Source of the DNA: SZUA-217 sp964194555
GTDB taxonomy: Bacteria; Actinomycetota; Acidimicrobiia; Spongiisociales; ZC4RG35
Assembly (NCBI GenBank): GCA_964194555.1
Contig: CAXMMT010000057.1
Span: 1-41,664, forward strand
DNA length: 41,664 nucleotides
Reading direction: 5' to 3'
A program made the translations under genes and the position numbers. The notes under the pieces are model-generated. The model searched no databases. It was given only the letters and a program-made list of their open reading frames with translations, and was not told the DNA's origin. The stretch's first letter is position 1; each line of letters begins with the position of its first letter. Positions 1 to 7,718 of this stretch are shown here, in pieces.

Positions 1-138
1 GTCGGTGCCCGCTACAGATTTGTGGGCGGCGACCCACAACTTCAATTCAGCTGCGGTCAATCGTTCCCTGCGATCACAAGCGAGCCTACGACCCACATAA
101 GACTCTCAGACTGAACAAGGCTAGGGAGTGCCGGCCTG

Positions 139-903
139 TCAGCCGTTCTGGGAGACGAGACGGCGATTCTTGAACTTCGCCTTGACGTAGTCGGCGTTCA
201 TCATGGCGATGAAGTCGATGGAGATCGACTTGGGACAGGCCTTCTCGCACTCACCGTGGTTGGTGCACGATCCGAAGTACTCCTCCATCACGTCGACCAT
301 CCGCTCGGTGCGGGTCCACCTTTCCGCTTGGCCTTGGGGGAGCAGGTTGAGATGGCTGATCTTGGCCGAGGTGAAGAGACTGGCGGCGCCGTTGGGGCAA
401 GCCGCAACACAGGCCCCGCAACCGATGCAGGCGGCGGCATCGAATGCAACATCGGCGACGTCTTTGGGTATCGGGATCAAGTTGGCGTCTGGAGCTGATC
501 CGGTGTCGATGCTGATGTAGCCGCCGGACTCGATGATCCGGTCAAAACTCGACCGATCGACGACGAGATCACGGACCAGCGGGAAGCCAGACGCTCGCCA
601 CGGTTCCACCACGATGGTGGCCCCGTCCTCGAACTTGCGCATGTGAAGCTGGCACGTCGCTGTGCCCGGCTGAGGTCCATGAGGTTGGCCGTTGATCATC
701 ACGCCACACATTCCACAGATCCCTTCCCGGCAATCATGATCGAAGGCGATCGGATCCTCACTTTGACCAACCAAACGCTCGTTGAGAACGTCGAGCATCT
801 CCAGAAACGACATCTCGTCCGAGATGTCGTCCACTTGATAGGTCTGGAAGCCTCCTTGCGAATCAGGATTCGCCTGCCTCCACACCTGGAGGATGACGTT
901 CAC
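139..903 (-). CDS. sdhB: Succinate dehydrogenase iron-sulfur subunit
   Basis: This is the electron-transfer subunit of succinate dehydrogenase (complex II), passing electrons from the FAD of SdhA through three Fe-S clusters to the membrane subunit. The protein has 254 aa, close to the usual 240-260. The N-terminal half is a plant-type ferredoxin domain with the [2Fe-2S] motif CREGICGMC and a further Cys in TATCQ. The C-terminal half has CIGCGACVAACP and CTNHGECEKACP, ligands for [4Fe-4S] and [3Fe-4S] clusters. Its start overlaps the sdhA stop by 4 nt, so it is the last gene of a sdhC-sdhA-sdhB transcription unit. Gene order and subunit sizes resemble the mycobacterial Sdh1 type. All cluster ligands appear intact. 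Confidence 0.96.
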   Translation of the reverse strand: MNVILQVWRQANPDSQGGFQTYQVDDISDEMSFLEMLDVLNERLVGQSEDPIAFDHDCREGICGMCGVMINGQPHGPQPGTATCQLHMRKFEDGATIVVEPWRASGFPLVRDLVVDRSSFDRIIESGGYISIDTGSAPDANLIPIPKDVADVAFDAAACIGCGACVAACPNGAASLFTSAKISHLNLLPQGQAERWTRTERMVDVMEEYFGSCTNHGECEKACPKSISIDFIAMMNADYVKAKFKNRRLVSQNG

Positions 904-2822
904 TTGTAGCTCCTGGTCGTCAATGCCACGTTCTCAAACTCGAGTGGCTCGATGCTCAGCTCTGGGCTGGAAGCATCCCCCGTCCATTCCCATACCGAGA
1001 CATGCTTGAAGTTCTCGTCGTCGCGCTGAGCCTCACCCTCTGCGCTCTGGTGTTCGTCGCGGAAGTGGCCGCCACACGATTCCTCCCGATCGAGTGCATC
1101 GAGACACATCGCCTGGGCGAGTTCGAAGAAGTCGTCGACCCGCCCGGCTCGCTCCAGGCTCTGATTGAGCGAGTCGCCGGAACCGAGAACTCTCACGTCG
1201 CTTCGGTACTCCTCGTATAGCGCCGGTATGTCTGACAACGCCTTCTGGAGACCCGATTCGTTGCGGGCCATGCCGCAATGATCGAGCATGATCTTGCCCA
1301 GCTCCTTGTGGAACCAGTCCACCGAGCGGGTCCCGCTAGTGGACATATACCCCGCCACTCTGTCGGAGACACCGGTCTCGATCTCCCGAAAGGCGGGGTC
1401 ATCAGTGGGCACGGGGTCGGTGTTCAGGTACTCGGCCAGATAGTCGCCAATGGTGTAAGGGAGCACGAAGTAGCCGTCGGCCAGCCCCTGCATGAGTGCT
1501 GATGCACCGAGTCTGTTGGCGCCGTGGTCGGAGAAGTTCGCCTCCCCTATCGAGTAGAGGCCCGGCACAGTCGTCATCAGGTTGTAGTCGACCCACAGCC
1601 CACCCATGGTGTAGTGCGGGGCGGGGTAGATCCGCATGGGAACGCGGTACGGGTCCTCGTCTGTGATCCGGTTGTACATCTCGAAGAGGTTGCCGTATCG
1701 CTCCTCAACCGTGTGTCTTCCTTCTCTTTCGATGGCCTGTTCGAAGTCGAGATAAACCCCGTTCTCGAGTGGCCCGACGCCCTTGCCCGAGTCGACCATG
1801 CGCTTCGACACTCTCGAAGCCACATCCCGGGGGACGAGGTTGCCGAACGCCGGATAGATCCTCTCCAGGTAATAGTCGCGGTCCTCTTCGGGAATCTGGT
1901 TGGCCTGCCGGGCTTCGCCGGCATTCTTTGGCACCCAGATTCGACCGTCGTTCCTCAACGACTCCGACATCAAGGTGAGCTTCGACTGGAACTCGTCAGA
2001 GGCGGGAATGCACGTGGGGTGGATCTGGGTGAAGCATGGGTTGGCGAACGCCGCTCCCTTTCGATGGGCTCTCCAGATGGCGGTGACGTTTGAGGCCATG
2101 GCGTTGGTGGAGAGATAGAACACGTTGGAATACCCGCCGGTGGCGAGAACCACTGCGTGCGCCGAGTGGCTGGTCACTTCTCCCGTGACGAGGTCTCGAA
2201 CCACGATTCCGACCGCCCGGCCATCTTTGACCACGATGTCGAGCATCTCGGAGCGGACATGGAGCTTCACTTTGCCGGAGTCGACCTGACGCATCAGCGC
2301 CGAGTAGGCGCCAAGAAGGAGTTGCTGTCCGGTGGCGCCTCTGGCGTAGAAAGTCCTCGATACCTGAGCGCCCCCGAAGGAGCGATTGTCGAGAAGCCCA
2401 CCGTACTCGCGGGCGAATGGAACTCCCTGGGCAGTGGCCTGGTCGATGATGTTCAGCGAAACCTCAGCCAGACGATGGACGTTGGCCTCCCGACTCCGAT
2501 AGTCGCCACCTTTCACCGTGTCGTAGAACAAGCGGTACACCGAGTCGCCGTCGTTGTGATAGTTCTTGGCGGCGTTGATCCCGCCCTGGGCCGAGATCGA
2601 GTGGGCCCGGCGCGGCGAATCGTGGAAAGTGAAAACCTCGACTTCGTAGCCGAGTTCGCCGAGGGAGGCGGCGGCCGAGGCCCCGGCGAGTCCACTACCG
2701 ACGATGATGACCTTGAACTTTCGCTTGTTGGCAGGATTGACCAGGCGAACCGAGAACTTGTGGTTTTCCCACTTGTCGGCGATCGCGCCGTCGGGGACGT
2801 TGGAGTCCAGTCGTAGAGACAC
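900..2822 (-). CDS. sdhA: Succinate dehydrogenase flavoprotein subunit
   Basis: This is the catalytic subunit, oxidising succinate to fumarate with a covalently bound FAD. It has 640 aa, typical of the long actinobacterial form. An N-terminal FAD Rossmann motif (VGSGLAGASAAASLGELGY, about residues 41-59) follows a roughly 35-residue extension. The flavinylation region RRAHSISAQGGINAAKN carries the histidine expected to bind FAD covalently. Substrate-site elements are visible (RTFYARGATG, HPTCIP, HYTMGG, GANRLGASAL). It lies 3 nt after the sdhC stop and overlaps sdhB by 4 nt, which implies translational coupling and equal stoichiometry in complex II. Confidence 0.97.
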   Translation of the reverse strand: MSLRLDSNVPDGAIADKWENHKFSVRLVNPANKRKFKVIIVGSGLAGASAAASLGELGYEVEVFTFHDSPRRAHSISAQGGINAAKNYHNDGDSVYRLFYDTVKGGDYRSREANVHRLAEVSLNIIDQATAQGVPFAREYGGLLDNRSFGGAQVSRTFYARGATGQQLLLGAYSALMRQVDSGKVKLHVRSEMLDIVVKDGRAVGIVVRDLVTGEVTSHSAHAVVLATGGYSNVFYLSTNAMASNVTAIWRAHRKGAAFANPCFTQIHPTCIPASDEFQSKLTLMSESLRNDGRIWVPKNAGEARQANQIPEEDRDYYLERIYPAFGNLVPRDVASRVSKRMVDSGKGVGPLENGVYLDFEQAIEREGRHTVEERYGNLFEMYNRITDEDPYRVPMRIYPAPHYTMGGLWVDYNLMTTVPGLYSIGEANFSDHGANRLGASALMQGLADGYFVLPYTIGDYLAEYLNTDPVPTDDPAFREIETGVSDRVAGYMSTSGTRSVDWFHKELGKIMLDHCGMARNESGLQKALSDIPALYEEYRSDVRVLGSGDSLNQSLERAGRVDDFFELAQAMCLDALDREESCGGHFRDEHQSAEGEAQRDDENFKHVSVWEWTGDASSPELSIEPLEFENVALTTRSYK

Positions 2823-2825
2823 CGG

Positions 2826-3554
2826 CTAGCCCACGAACCCGAAGAGAACGGCCAGTGGCATGACGGCGTTGCCGGCGAAAACAACCACGGCCAGTCCGAC
2901 GGCTAACCCGCGTCGCCATACGTTGAATCGGGGATGGTTGATCCCCATGCTCTGGAACATCGACCAGGCACCGTGATAGAGATGGAGCGCGAGCAGCGCC
3001 ATCGAGAGTACGTAGAAGGCGGTGACCGGTGCCCGTGTGAAGGTGGCCACGAAATTGGCATAGACCTCACCGTGCTCCCACGTCTCGGGTGCCATCGGCT
3101 GCACGCCCAGGGTGAGGTCGGCGATGTGAAAGACGAGGAAAGCAAGGAAGATGGTGCCGCTCATCTGCATGGTTCGGCTTGCGTAGTTGGCGACGAGGTA
3201 CTTGCGCGGGCCCTGATACTCCTCGGCGCGGGCCCGACGGTTCATGATCGTCAGGGCATACGCCGCGTGGATGTGGAGGAGGAAGACCACGATCAAGCCG
3301 GTTCGCATGATCCAGAGGACGACCTGCTCGGGCATGATCGGGAAGAAGAGCGTCCGCAGTGTTTCGGCGTAGAGGTCGATTTCGGGGATCCCGCCGACAT
3401 CGGGGAAGAAGATCTTCCAGTTGCCCACCATGTGGGCGAGGACGAAGAGGATGATCGCCATTCCCGTCAGACCCATCACCCACTTCTTGCCAACCGCGGA
3501 TCGGTAGAACTCGATCGGGAACGGGGAGCGTTTGTTTTCGACGGTCGCGGTCAC
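2826..3554 (-). CDS. sdhC: Succinate dehydrogenase cytochrome b subunit
   Basis: This is the membrane anchor of complex II, carrying heme b and the quinone site. From the GTG at 3554 the protein has 242 aa and about five hydrophobic segments, as in the single-subunit Bacillus/mycobacterial type. Candidate heme-ligand histidines lie in AHMVGNW, LLHIHAAYA, FHIADL and LHLYHGAW. A longer open frame reaches 3644, but its first 30 codons cross the promoter and look non-coding. The GTG at 3554 lies 7 nt after a TAATGC hexamer, so the mRNA may be leaderless. It is the first gene of sdhCAB and is divergent from whiB. Confidence 0.9.
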   Translation of the reverse strand: MTATVENKRSPFPIEFYRSAVGKKWVMGLTGMAIILFVLAHMVGNWKIFFPDVGGIPEIDLYAETLRTLFFPIMPEQVVLWIMRTGLIVVFLLHIHAAYALTIMNRRARAEEYQGPRKYLVANYASRTMQMSGTIFLAFLVFHIADLTLGVQPMAPETWEHGEVYANFVATFTRAPVTAFYVLSMALLALHLYHGAWSMFQSMGINHPRFNVWRRGLAVGLAVVVFAGNAVMPLAVLFGFVG

Positions 3555-3561
3555 TGTGCTC

Positions 3562-3641
3562 GCATTATGCCAACCCGCAGCGGAGTGTCGATTCACGCTC
3601 AAAGGCTTGGGGTTGACGGCGCGCGCGGTTTGGCATAATGT
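3562..3641. promoter_or_regulatory. Divergent sdhC / whiB promoter region with 11-bp inverted repeat
   Basis: CATTATGCCAA at 3563-3573 and TTGGCATAATG at 3630-3640 form a perfect 11-bp inverted repeat. Each copy contains the presumed -10 hexamer of one divergent promoter: sdhC on the minus strand and whiB on the plus strand. For whiB, TTGACG at 3613-3618 lies 17 nt before TAATGT at 3636-3641. For sdhC, TCGACA lies 16 nt before CATAAT. The symmetry could be a coincidence of two similar promoters or a shared operator for a dimeric regulator. The repeat is seen directly; promoter function is inferred. Confidence 0.55.
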
Positions 3642-3677
3642 CAAGCTTGTAATTACACGGTTGTGAGGAGACCCTGA

Positions 3678-3947
3678 ATGCAGAGCAAGCTCATCGAAGC
3701 CCTTGCCATTGGTGAGCTTTCCTGGCAGGACTACGCCAACTGCCGTGGCGCCGATGCCAATCTCTTCTTCCCCGAGCGGGGAGCGTCAACCCGGAAAGCG
3801 AAGGCGATCTGTGGAGCTTGCGAGGTCAAGGCCGACTGTCTCGACTACGCCATCGACATGGGTGAGAAGTTCGGTATTTGGGGCGGTCTGAGTGAGCGGG
3901 AACGACGCCGGGTGCGTCGCGAGCGAGCCGTCCGTCGGGCCAGCTAG
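3678..3947 (+). CDS. WhiB-family iron-sulfur transcription factor
   Basis: WhiB-like proteins are actinobacteria-specific [4Fe-4S] regulators that bind region 4 of the principal sigma factor and respond to redox or NO. The 89-aa protein has the four cluster cysteines C22, C45, C48 and C54 (C-x22-C-x2-C-x5-C), the G[VI]WGG turn (GIWGG, 66-70) and an Arg-rich C-terminal tail (RRRVRRERAVRR) for DNA contact. GAGGAG upstream gives a good ribosome binding site for the ATG at 3678. It diverges from sdhCAB and converges on bpa. The subclass (WhiB1, WhiB2 or other) cannot be assigned safely. Confidence 0.95.
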   Translation: MQSKLIEALAIGELSWQDYANCRGADANLFFPERGASTRKAKAICGACEVKADCLDYAIDMGEKFGIWGGLSERERRRVRRERAVRRAS

Positions 3948-3953
3948 GAAGCT

Positions 3954-4439
3954 TTACAGATAAAGTCCGGAGGAGTCGTCCTTCTCGCCCTGAGGCGGAG
4001 CCGTCAGGGCACGCTTCTGCATCTCCTGAAACTGGCTTTGGGCAGCCATCTGTTGGCTCCAAAGCGACGCCTGGATTCCGTGGAACAAACCTTCGAGCCA
4101 CCCGATCAACTGTGCTTGAGCCACACGTAGCTCAGATTCCGAAACGTTTTCGGTGTTCAGAGGAATCATGATCTCGTTGAATTCATCCTCGAGCTCCGGC
4201 GAGAGAACCTCGCGCAGCGCATCCACCGATTTGGCATGCACCGTCGCCAAACGCTCGCGACCGCCCTCGTCGAGTGGGGCCTGGCGGGCTTCGTCGAGCA
4301 TGGCGCGGGTCATTGAGGCGATGCGAATCAGTTTGGTTGGCTGACTGACCGCGGGGGCTTCCTCTTCGATGTTCTCGATATTGTTGTCGGACTCCTCGAC
4401 GGAGTCTGGCTTGAGGGCGTCTTCCATTGCCTCCAGCAT
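3954..4439 (-). CDS. bpa: Bacterial proteasome activator
   Basis: Bpa (PafE) forms a dodecameric ring that docks on the 20S proteasome and promotes ATP- and Pup-independent degradation of unfolded proteins. The 161-aa product has an acidic, disordered N-terminus (about 1-40), then the characteristic helical core beginning KLIRIASMTRAMLDEARQAP and containing LSPELEDEF and QLIGWLEGLFHGIQA. It ends in GLYL. Mycobacterial Bpa ends in GQYL, the HbYX-like tail that inserts into proteasome alpha-ring pockets, so the docking signal is kept with one change. It implies a 20S proteasome elsewhere in the genome. Converges on whiB, 6 nt apart. Confidence 0.92.
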   Translation of the reverse strand: MLEAMEDALKPDSVEESDNNIENIEEEAPAVSQPTKLIRIASMTRAMLDEARQAPLDEGGRERLATVHAKSVDALREVLSPELEDEFNEIMIPLNTENVSESELRVAQAQLIGWLEGLFHGIQASLWSQQMAAQSQFQEMQKRALTAPPQGEKDDSSGLYL

Positions 4440-4502
4440 ATAGCCATTCTCACTGTCGAGAAATGCTCGCCACCTTCGCTGTCGGATGCCAGCCTTGAGC
4501 CG

Positions 4503-5090
4503 ATGCGAAGTGTCCTGATCTTCACAATCACCTACACGGTGGCCCTTTTCGTCTACGGCCAGGTGGTGGAGAGCCCGCTCACCAATCTATATACCGGGAT
4601 CAACATCGGTCTGTTCATGCTGTTTGCCTTGCTTCACAGATGGGCTCGGTGGCCGGTGCGCGCGCTATGGGCGGTATCGCTTGTCGGGTTGGGCAACATG
4701 GCCGGCGGTGTCTTGTTGGTCGACGGAGTTCCTCTCTACACAGCGGATCTGATCTGGGGCCTTCGTTACGACAAGATCTTTCACGTTCTTGCGTCTACGG
4801 CGCTGACGTTCGTTGCCTGGGAGGCGATGAAACGGTGGGCCGGTGACGGCTATCACCGGGGTGGTCTCTTGCTGTACACCTGGCTGGTCGTCATGGGGGG
4901 AGGAGCGGTTGTCGAGATAGCTGAGCTGATCGGCTCGACTATGAGCAATGTCAGCGTCGGTGACTATGGCAACAACGCCCTCGATCTGGTGGCCAACGCC
5001 CTGGGAGCTACGGTGGGGATTGCCTTGGTCTGGTGGTACGAGATCCGCCAGGAGACCTACACCAACACCGGGTTTGACAACCCCCTTTAA
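4503..5090 (+). CDS. Integral membrane protein, YjdF/DUF2238-like
   Basis: A 195-aa polytopic membrane protein with about five or six hydrophobic helices. Conserved polar residues sit in or near helices: YDKIFHVLAS (about 89-98), VVEIAELIGS (about 136-145) and NNALDLVANALGATVG (about 157-172). This spacing of D/H, E..E and D..D..A resembles the DUF2238/YjdF family of inner-membrane proteins of unknown biochemical function; the assignment is by pattern only. The ATG at 4503 is preceded by CAGCCT-N7 and no Shine-Dalgarno. Divergent from bpa. Specific substrate unknown. Confidence 0.75.
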   Translation: MRSVLIFTITYTVALFVYGQVVESPLTNLYTGINIGLFMLFALLHRWARWPVRALWAVSLVGLGNMAGGVLLVDGVPLYTADLIWGLRYDKIFHVLASTALTFVAWEAMKRWAGDGYHRGGLLLYTWLVVMGGGAVVEIAELIGSTMSNVSVGDYGNNALDLVANALGATVGIALVWWYEIRQETYTNTGFDNPL

Positions 5091-5141
5091 CCGCCCCTCC
5101 TTCTGTCGTAATATCATCTCGAGTAACGATGAGGACGACAG

Positions 5142-5369
5142 ATGGCTGAGGAATACCCCCCAATCCTCGACGCGGCGCAAGTGGCGGAACTATTGGGAAT
5201 GAACGTGCAGATGGTCCGGCGTTATGCAAGGGAAGGTAGGTTGCCCGCCTACAGGCTTCCCGGCGGACGCATCTTCAAGTTCTTTCGGGACGAGATCTAC
5301 GAGTTCGTCCGTTCTCATCCGGTGACCGCCGTGGAAGACGGGGTCAGTGAAGAACAGTCGATCGAATAA
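5142..5369 (+). CDS. Small excisionase/MerR-type helix-turn-helix protein (BldC-like)
   Basis: This 75-aa protein consists mainly of one winged HTH of the helix_turn_helix_17/excisionase type: AAQVAELLGMNVQMVRRYA for the HTH, then REGRLPAYRLPGGRIFKFFR for the wing. The size and layout match BldC-like actinobacterial developmental regulators as well as phage excisionases. No integrase lies nearby, so a chromosomal regulator is more likely. TAATAT at 5110-5115 is a possible -10. Its 3' end overlaps the convergent gene at 5344-5883 by 26 nt. The target is unknown. Confidence 0.8.
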   Translation: MAEEYPPILDAAQVAELLGMNVQMVRRYAREGRLPAYRLPGGRIFKFFRDEIYEFVRSHPVTAVEDGVSEEQSIE

Positions 5370-5883
5370 CTGCCAGAATCATGGTGCTCGGAACGTAGAT
5401 CTGCCGGCCGTCCACGTCGCGGACTTCTACATGATCCACAGCAACCACTGCGATCGCTCCGATCACTATCTCTCCACCGGGGAGAGCAAGTCGAACAGCC
5501 GTTTCCGCTGCCGAGAACTCGTGGAGCAGTGCCCGGAACGACTCGGCTCCGCCCACCTTCGAATCATCCGGCGAGTCCGAGGGGAGGATCGACCACGTGG
5601 CGACATCGAGTCTGACGTCAGCGGTCTGGTCGGCCCTGTCGATGGTGGCGTAGTCGACGCCGGCAGCCGCGAGAAGCCCGCTGAAGCTGTGACCACCGAA
5701 CTCGACGGATACCCGTCCGCCGCGGTGGGCGAGGTCCTTGACCACGTCCGCCAGCTCGAGCCTGCGCCGACGGAGGAGGTCGGTGAGTCGCTCGTCCTCG
5801 GCTGCTTCGTCAGCCAACTCGCGTCCAACGCCCTGGCGAAGCTCAGCTGCCAGATGAGGGTCAGGATCGGAATCCGAGTTCAT
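5344..5883 (-). CDS. Hypothetical protein
   Basis: A 179-aa protein that I do not recognise. It is soluble, with no signal peptide or membrane helix. The N-terminal third is a charged helix (ADEAAEDERLTDLLRRRRLE, about 23-42). It is followed by a beta-rich segment with VSVEFGGHSFSGLLAAAGVD, DVRLDVATW, and a C-terminal half ending in VRDVDGRQIYVPSTMILAVI. The pattern of short strands around 'GG.S..G' and 'GAIAVVAVDHVEV' would suit a small beta-barrel. It is divergent from the pilus operon at 5938 and overlaps the HTH gene end by 26 nt. Coding use resembles neighbouring genes, so it is probably real. Confidence 0.6.
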   Translation of the reverse strand: MNSDSDPDPHLAAELRQGVGRELADEAAEDERLTDLLRRRRLELADVVKDLAHRGGRVSVEFGGHSFSGLLAAAGVDYATIDRADQTADVRLDVATWSILPSDSPDDSKVGGAESFRALLHEFSAAETAVRLALPGGEIVIGAIAVVAVDHVEVRDVDGRQIYVPSTMILAVIRSTVLH

Positions 5884-5937
5884 GTCTTTTCGCGCTCTCG
5901 ACCTCGAGTGATGTACACAAGATAGGTTGCCAGAACC

Positions 5938-6624
5938 GTGACCAATGCCCCCTCAACGGTACAGAGGGAAGCGGGCACCTCACAACCGGCACGCCGGTCA
6001 GTCAAACGACGACTGTCGGCATCCCACTTTCTCATCGGTCTTGTGGTTGTCCTGGCTTTTGTTCTCAACTTCCTTGCCCTGCAGGATCGGTCAGCCACCA
6101 CACTGGTCGCAGTGGCGGATCGTCCGATCACAGCAGGTTCAGCCTTCTCTATCGAGAGCGTTCGCCTGATTCCGGTGCCGGCGGCGTTTGAAGGAATCGA
6201 GTCGCTGGTTCAACAGGCGCGGCTCTCCGAGTTCGAGGGTTGGGTCGTCGAACGATCGATTTCTGAAGGTGGACTGCTCGACCAGTCGGTGCTCGTTGAG
6301 CCAGGGGCACCATCGGGACTCCGGTCGATGAGTCTCCCGATAGCGGTTGCCCATGCGGCTGGTGGCACGATTGTCACCGGCGATCGGGTAGATGTGATCT
6401 CTGTTCGGGACGGCTCGGCAACCTATGTGGCAAGCGACATCGAGGTGATCGGCCGCTCGGCCCTCGATGGCGGGTCTTTTGGGAGCATCGGTGACTATCA
6501 CATCGTCGTGGCGGTCGACGCCGGCCAGGCCCTGGATCTCGCCGGGGCGCTCGAATCTGGTTCGTTGGAGATCATCCGCTCAACAGGTGCCCCGAAGATC
6601 GAGGTCGGGGGAAGTGGAGAATGA
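5938..6624 (+). CDS. cpaB: SAF-domain pilus assembly protein, CpaB/RcpC-like
   Basis: First gene of the Tad pilus operon. The 228-aa protein has one N-terminal membrane helix (FLIGLVVVLAFVLNFLAL, about 31-48) followed by a SAF domain (VAVADRPITAGSAFSIESVRLIPVP) and a second beta domain, the architecture of CpaB/RcpC proteins. In Gram-negatives CpaB stabilises the outer-membrane secretin. Gram-positive bacteria lack a secretin, so its role here may be a periplasmic or cell-wall scaffold. The GTG start at 5938 has only a weak ribosome binding site. The stop overlaps the next start in ATGA (4 nt). Confidence 0.82.
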   Translation: MTNAPSTVQREAGTSQPARRSVKRRLSASHFLIGLVVVLAFVLNFLALQDRSATTLVAVADRPITAGSAFSIESVRLIPVPAAFEGIESLVQQARLSEFEGWVVERSISEGGLLDQSVLVEPGAPSGLRSMSLPIAVAHAAGGTIVTGDRVDVISVRDGSATYVASDIEVIGRSALDGGSFGSIGDYHIVVAVDAGQALDLAGALESGSLEIIRSTGAPKIEVGGSGE

Positions 6625-7718
6625 CGCCTGAGATCGCTCTCGCCGCTTCGGCGAGAGAATGGCCCGATCGATTGCACCGCCATCTGCTCGAGCATGGCGG
6701 TGGGAGGGTTGTGGCTCGGGTGATGGGTCCGGAGCAGACCGTCGAGGCCACCTTTGACGCCATTCTGATCGATGACGTCTGTTCGTTTCTAACACCCCGA
6801 CTGGTATCAGCTGTCAAGAAGTCCGGTGCCGAGGTCGTGGGCGTCTTCTCCCCGGCCGACGGTTCCGATGCGAAAAGGCGACTTTTGGAGTGCGGCATCA
6901 GTGATGTAATAGAAACTGACGCCGCGCCGGAGGAGTATCTGGAGAAGGTGATGGCCGCATTGGCACATCGACTTCCGGTTTCCATGGAGGCACCGACTGC
7001 GTCAGTTGGTTGGTCGATTGCTGTTACCGGCGCTTCAGATGGAGTGGGTGTAACCGAAGTGGCTGTGGCCCTGGCGCGCGGAATCTCCAGCGAACTGAAG
7101 GTTTCCCTCGTCGATGTCGATCCAACCTGGCCCAGTATTGCCCAGCGTCTGGATCTTCCTCTGCATCCCAACATCCGGACAGCACTTGACATCGTCGCCC
7201 ATGGGTCTGGTGATCTCGAAGCAGCTTCTCACCTTCTGGGCGAGATGATCGTCGTTGGTGGAGTTGCCGATCAGGGATCAGGCTCCCCACTTGCCCAATC
7301 AGAGGTGGTGATGCTGTTTGATGCACTCTCCGAGGCGGTTGATGTGCTCGTTGCGGATCTCGGTCCGCTTCAGCATTCGGTGAGTGGGGTCCTTCGGGGG
7401 TTCGATGCGGTCGCGTTGGTGGGCACAGGTGACCCCGTTGGGATCACCCGCCTTCTTCATAGCGCCGAGCTAGCTATGGAGCAGGTCCCGGCGGAAGCCA
7501 TTGTTCTCGTCGCAAATAAGACGTTTCCGCGGCGGTATTACGAGTCCGAGATCCGGCGGGAATTGCAGTCGTCTTTCCCCGATGTTCCGCTCGTGGTGTT
7601 GCCGTTCGATCAACGGCTGAGCGAATCGATCTGGGAAGGCCGGCCGTCGCGGCGCGGGCCTTTCGCCAAATCCGTGGGTCGGATGGCTTCGCTGATCATT
7701 GAGAGGTTGGAGCCATGA
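6621..7718 (+). CDS. TadZ/CpaE-like ATPase, pilus localisation factor
   Basis: TadZ/CpaE proteins are MinD/ParA relatives that position the Tad secretion machine. The 365-aa protein has an N-terminal atypical receiver-like domain (about 1-115, with AILIDD and DVIETD) and a C-terminal SIMIBI NTPase domain starting SIAVTGASDGVGVTEVAVALA. The P-loop region (136-146) lacks the usual Lys, having V-T-E where KT/S is expected, as seen in some CpaE proteins, so nucleotide hydrolysis may be weak. A Walker A' Asp region follows (SLVDVDPTWPSIAQRLDL). It overlaps cpaB and tadA by 4 nt on each side. Confidence 0.82.
   Translation: MTPEIALAASAREWPDRLHRHLLEHGGGRVVARVMGPEQTVEATFDAILIDDVCSFLTPRLVSAVKKSGAEVVGVFSPADGSDAKRRLLECGISDVIETDAAPEEYLEKVMAALAHRLPVSMEAPTASVGWSIAVTGASDGVGVTEVAVALARGISSELKVSLVDVDPTWPSIAQRLDLPLHPNIRTALDIVAHGSGDLEAASHLLGEMIVVGGVADQGSGSPLAQSEVVMLFDALSEAVDVLVADLGPLQHSVSGVLRGFDAVALVGTGDPVGITRLLHSAELAMEQVPAEAIVLVANKTFPRRYYESEIRRELQSSFPDVPLVVLPFDQRLSESIWEGRPSRRGPFAKSVGRMASLIIERLEP

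Noticed and set aside
1..60. Minus-strand frame from a TTG at 60 reading LTAAELKLWVAAHKS to the window edge, possibly a gene after sdhB
   Set aside because: Only 20 codons are visible and they match nothing I recognise. Extra sequence is needed to call it.
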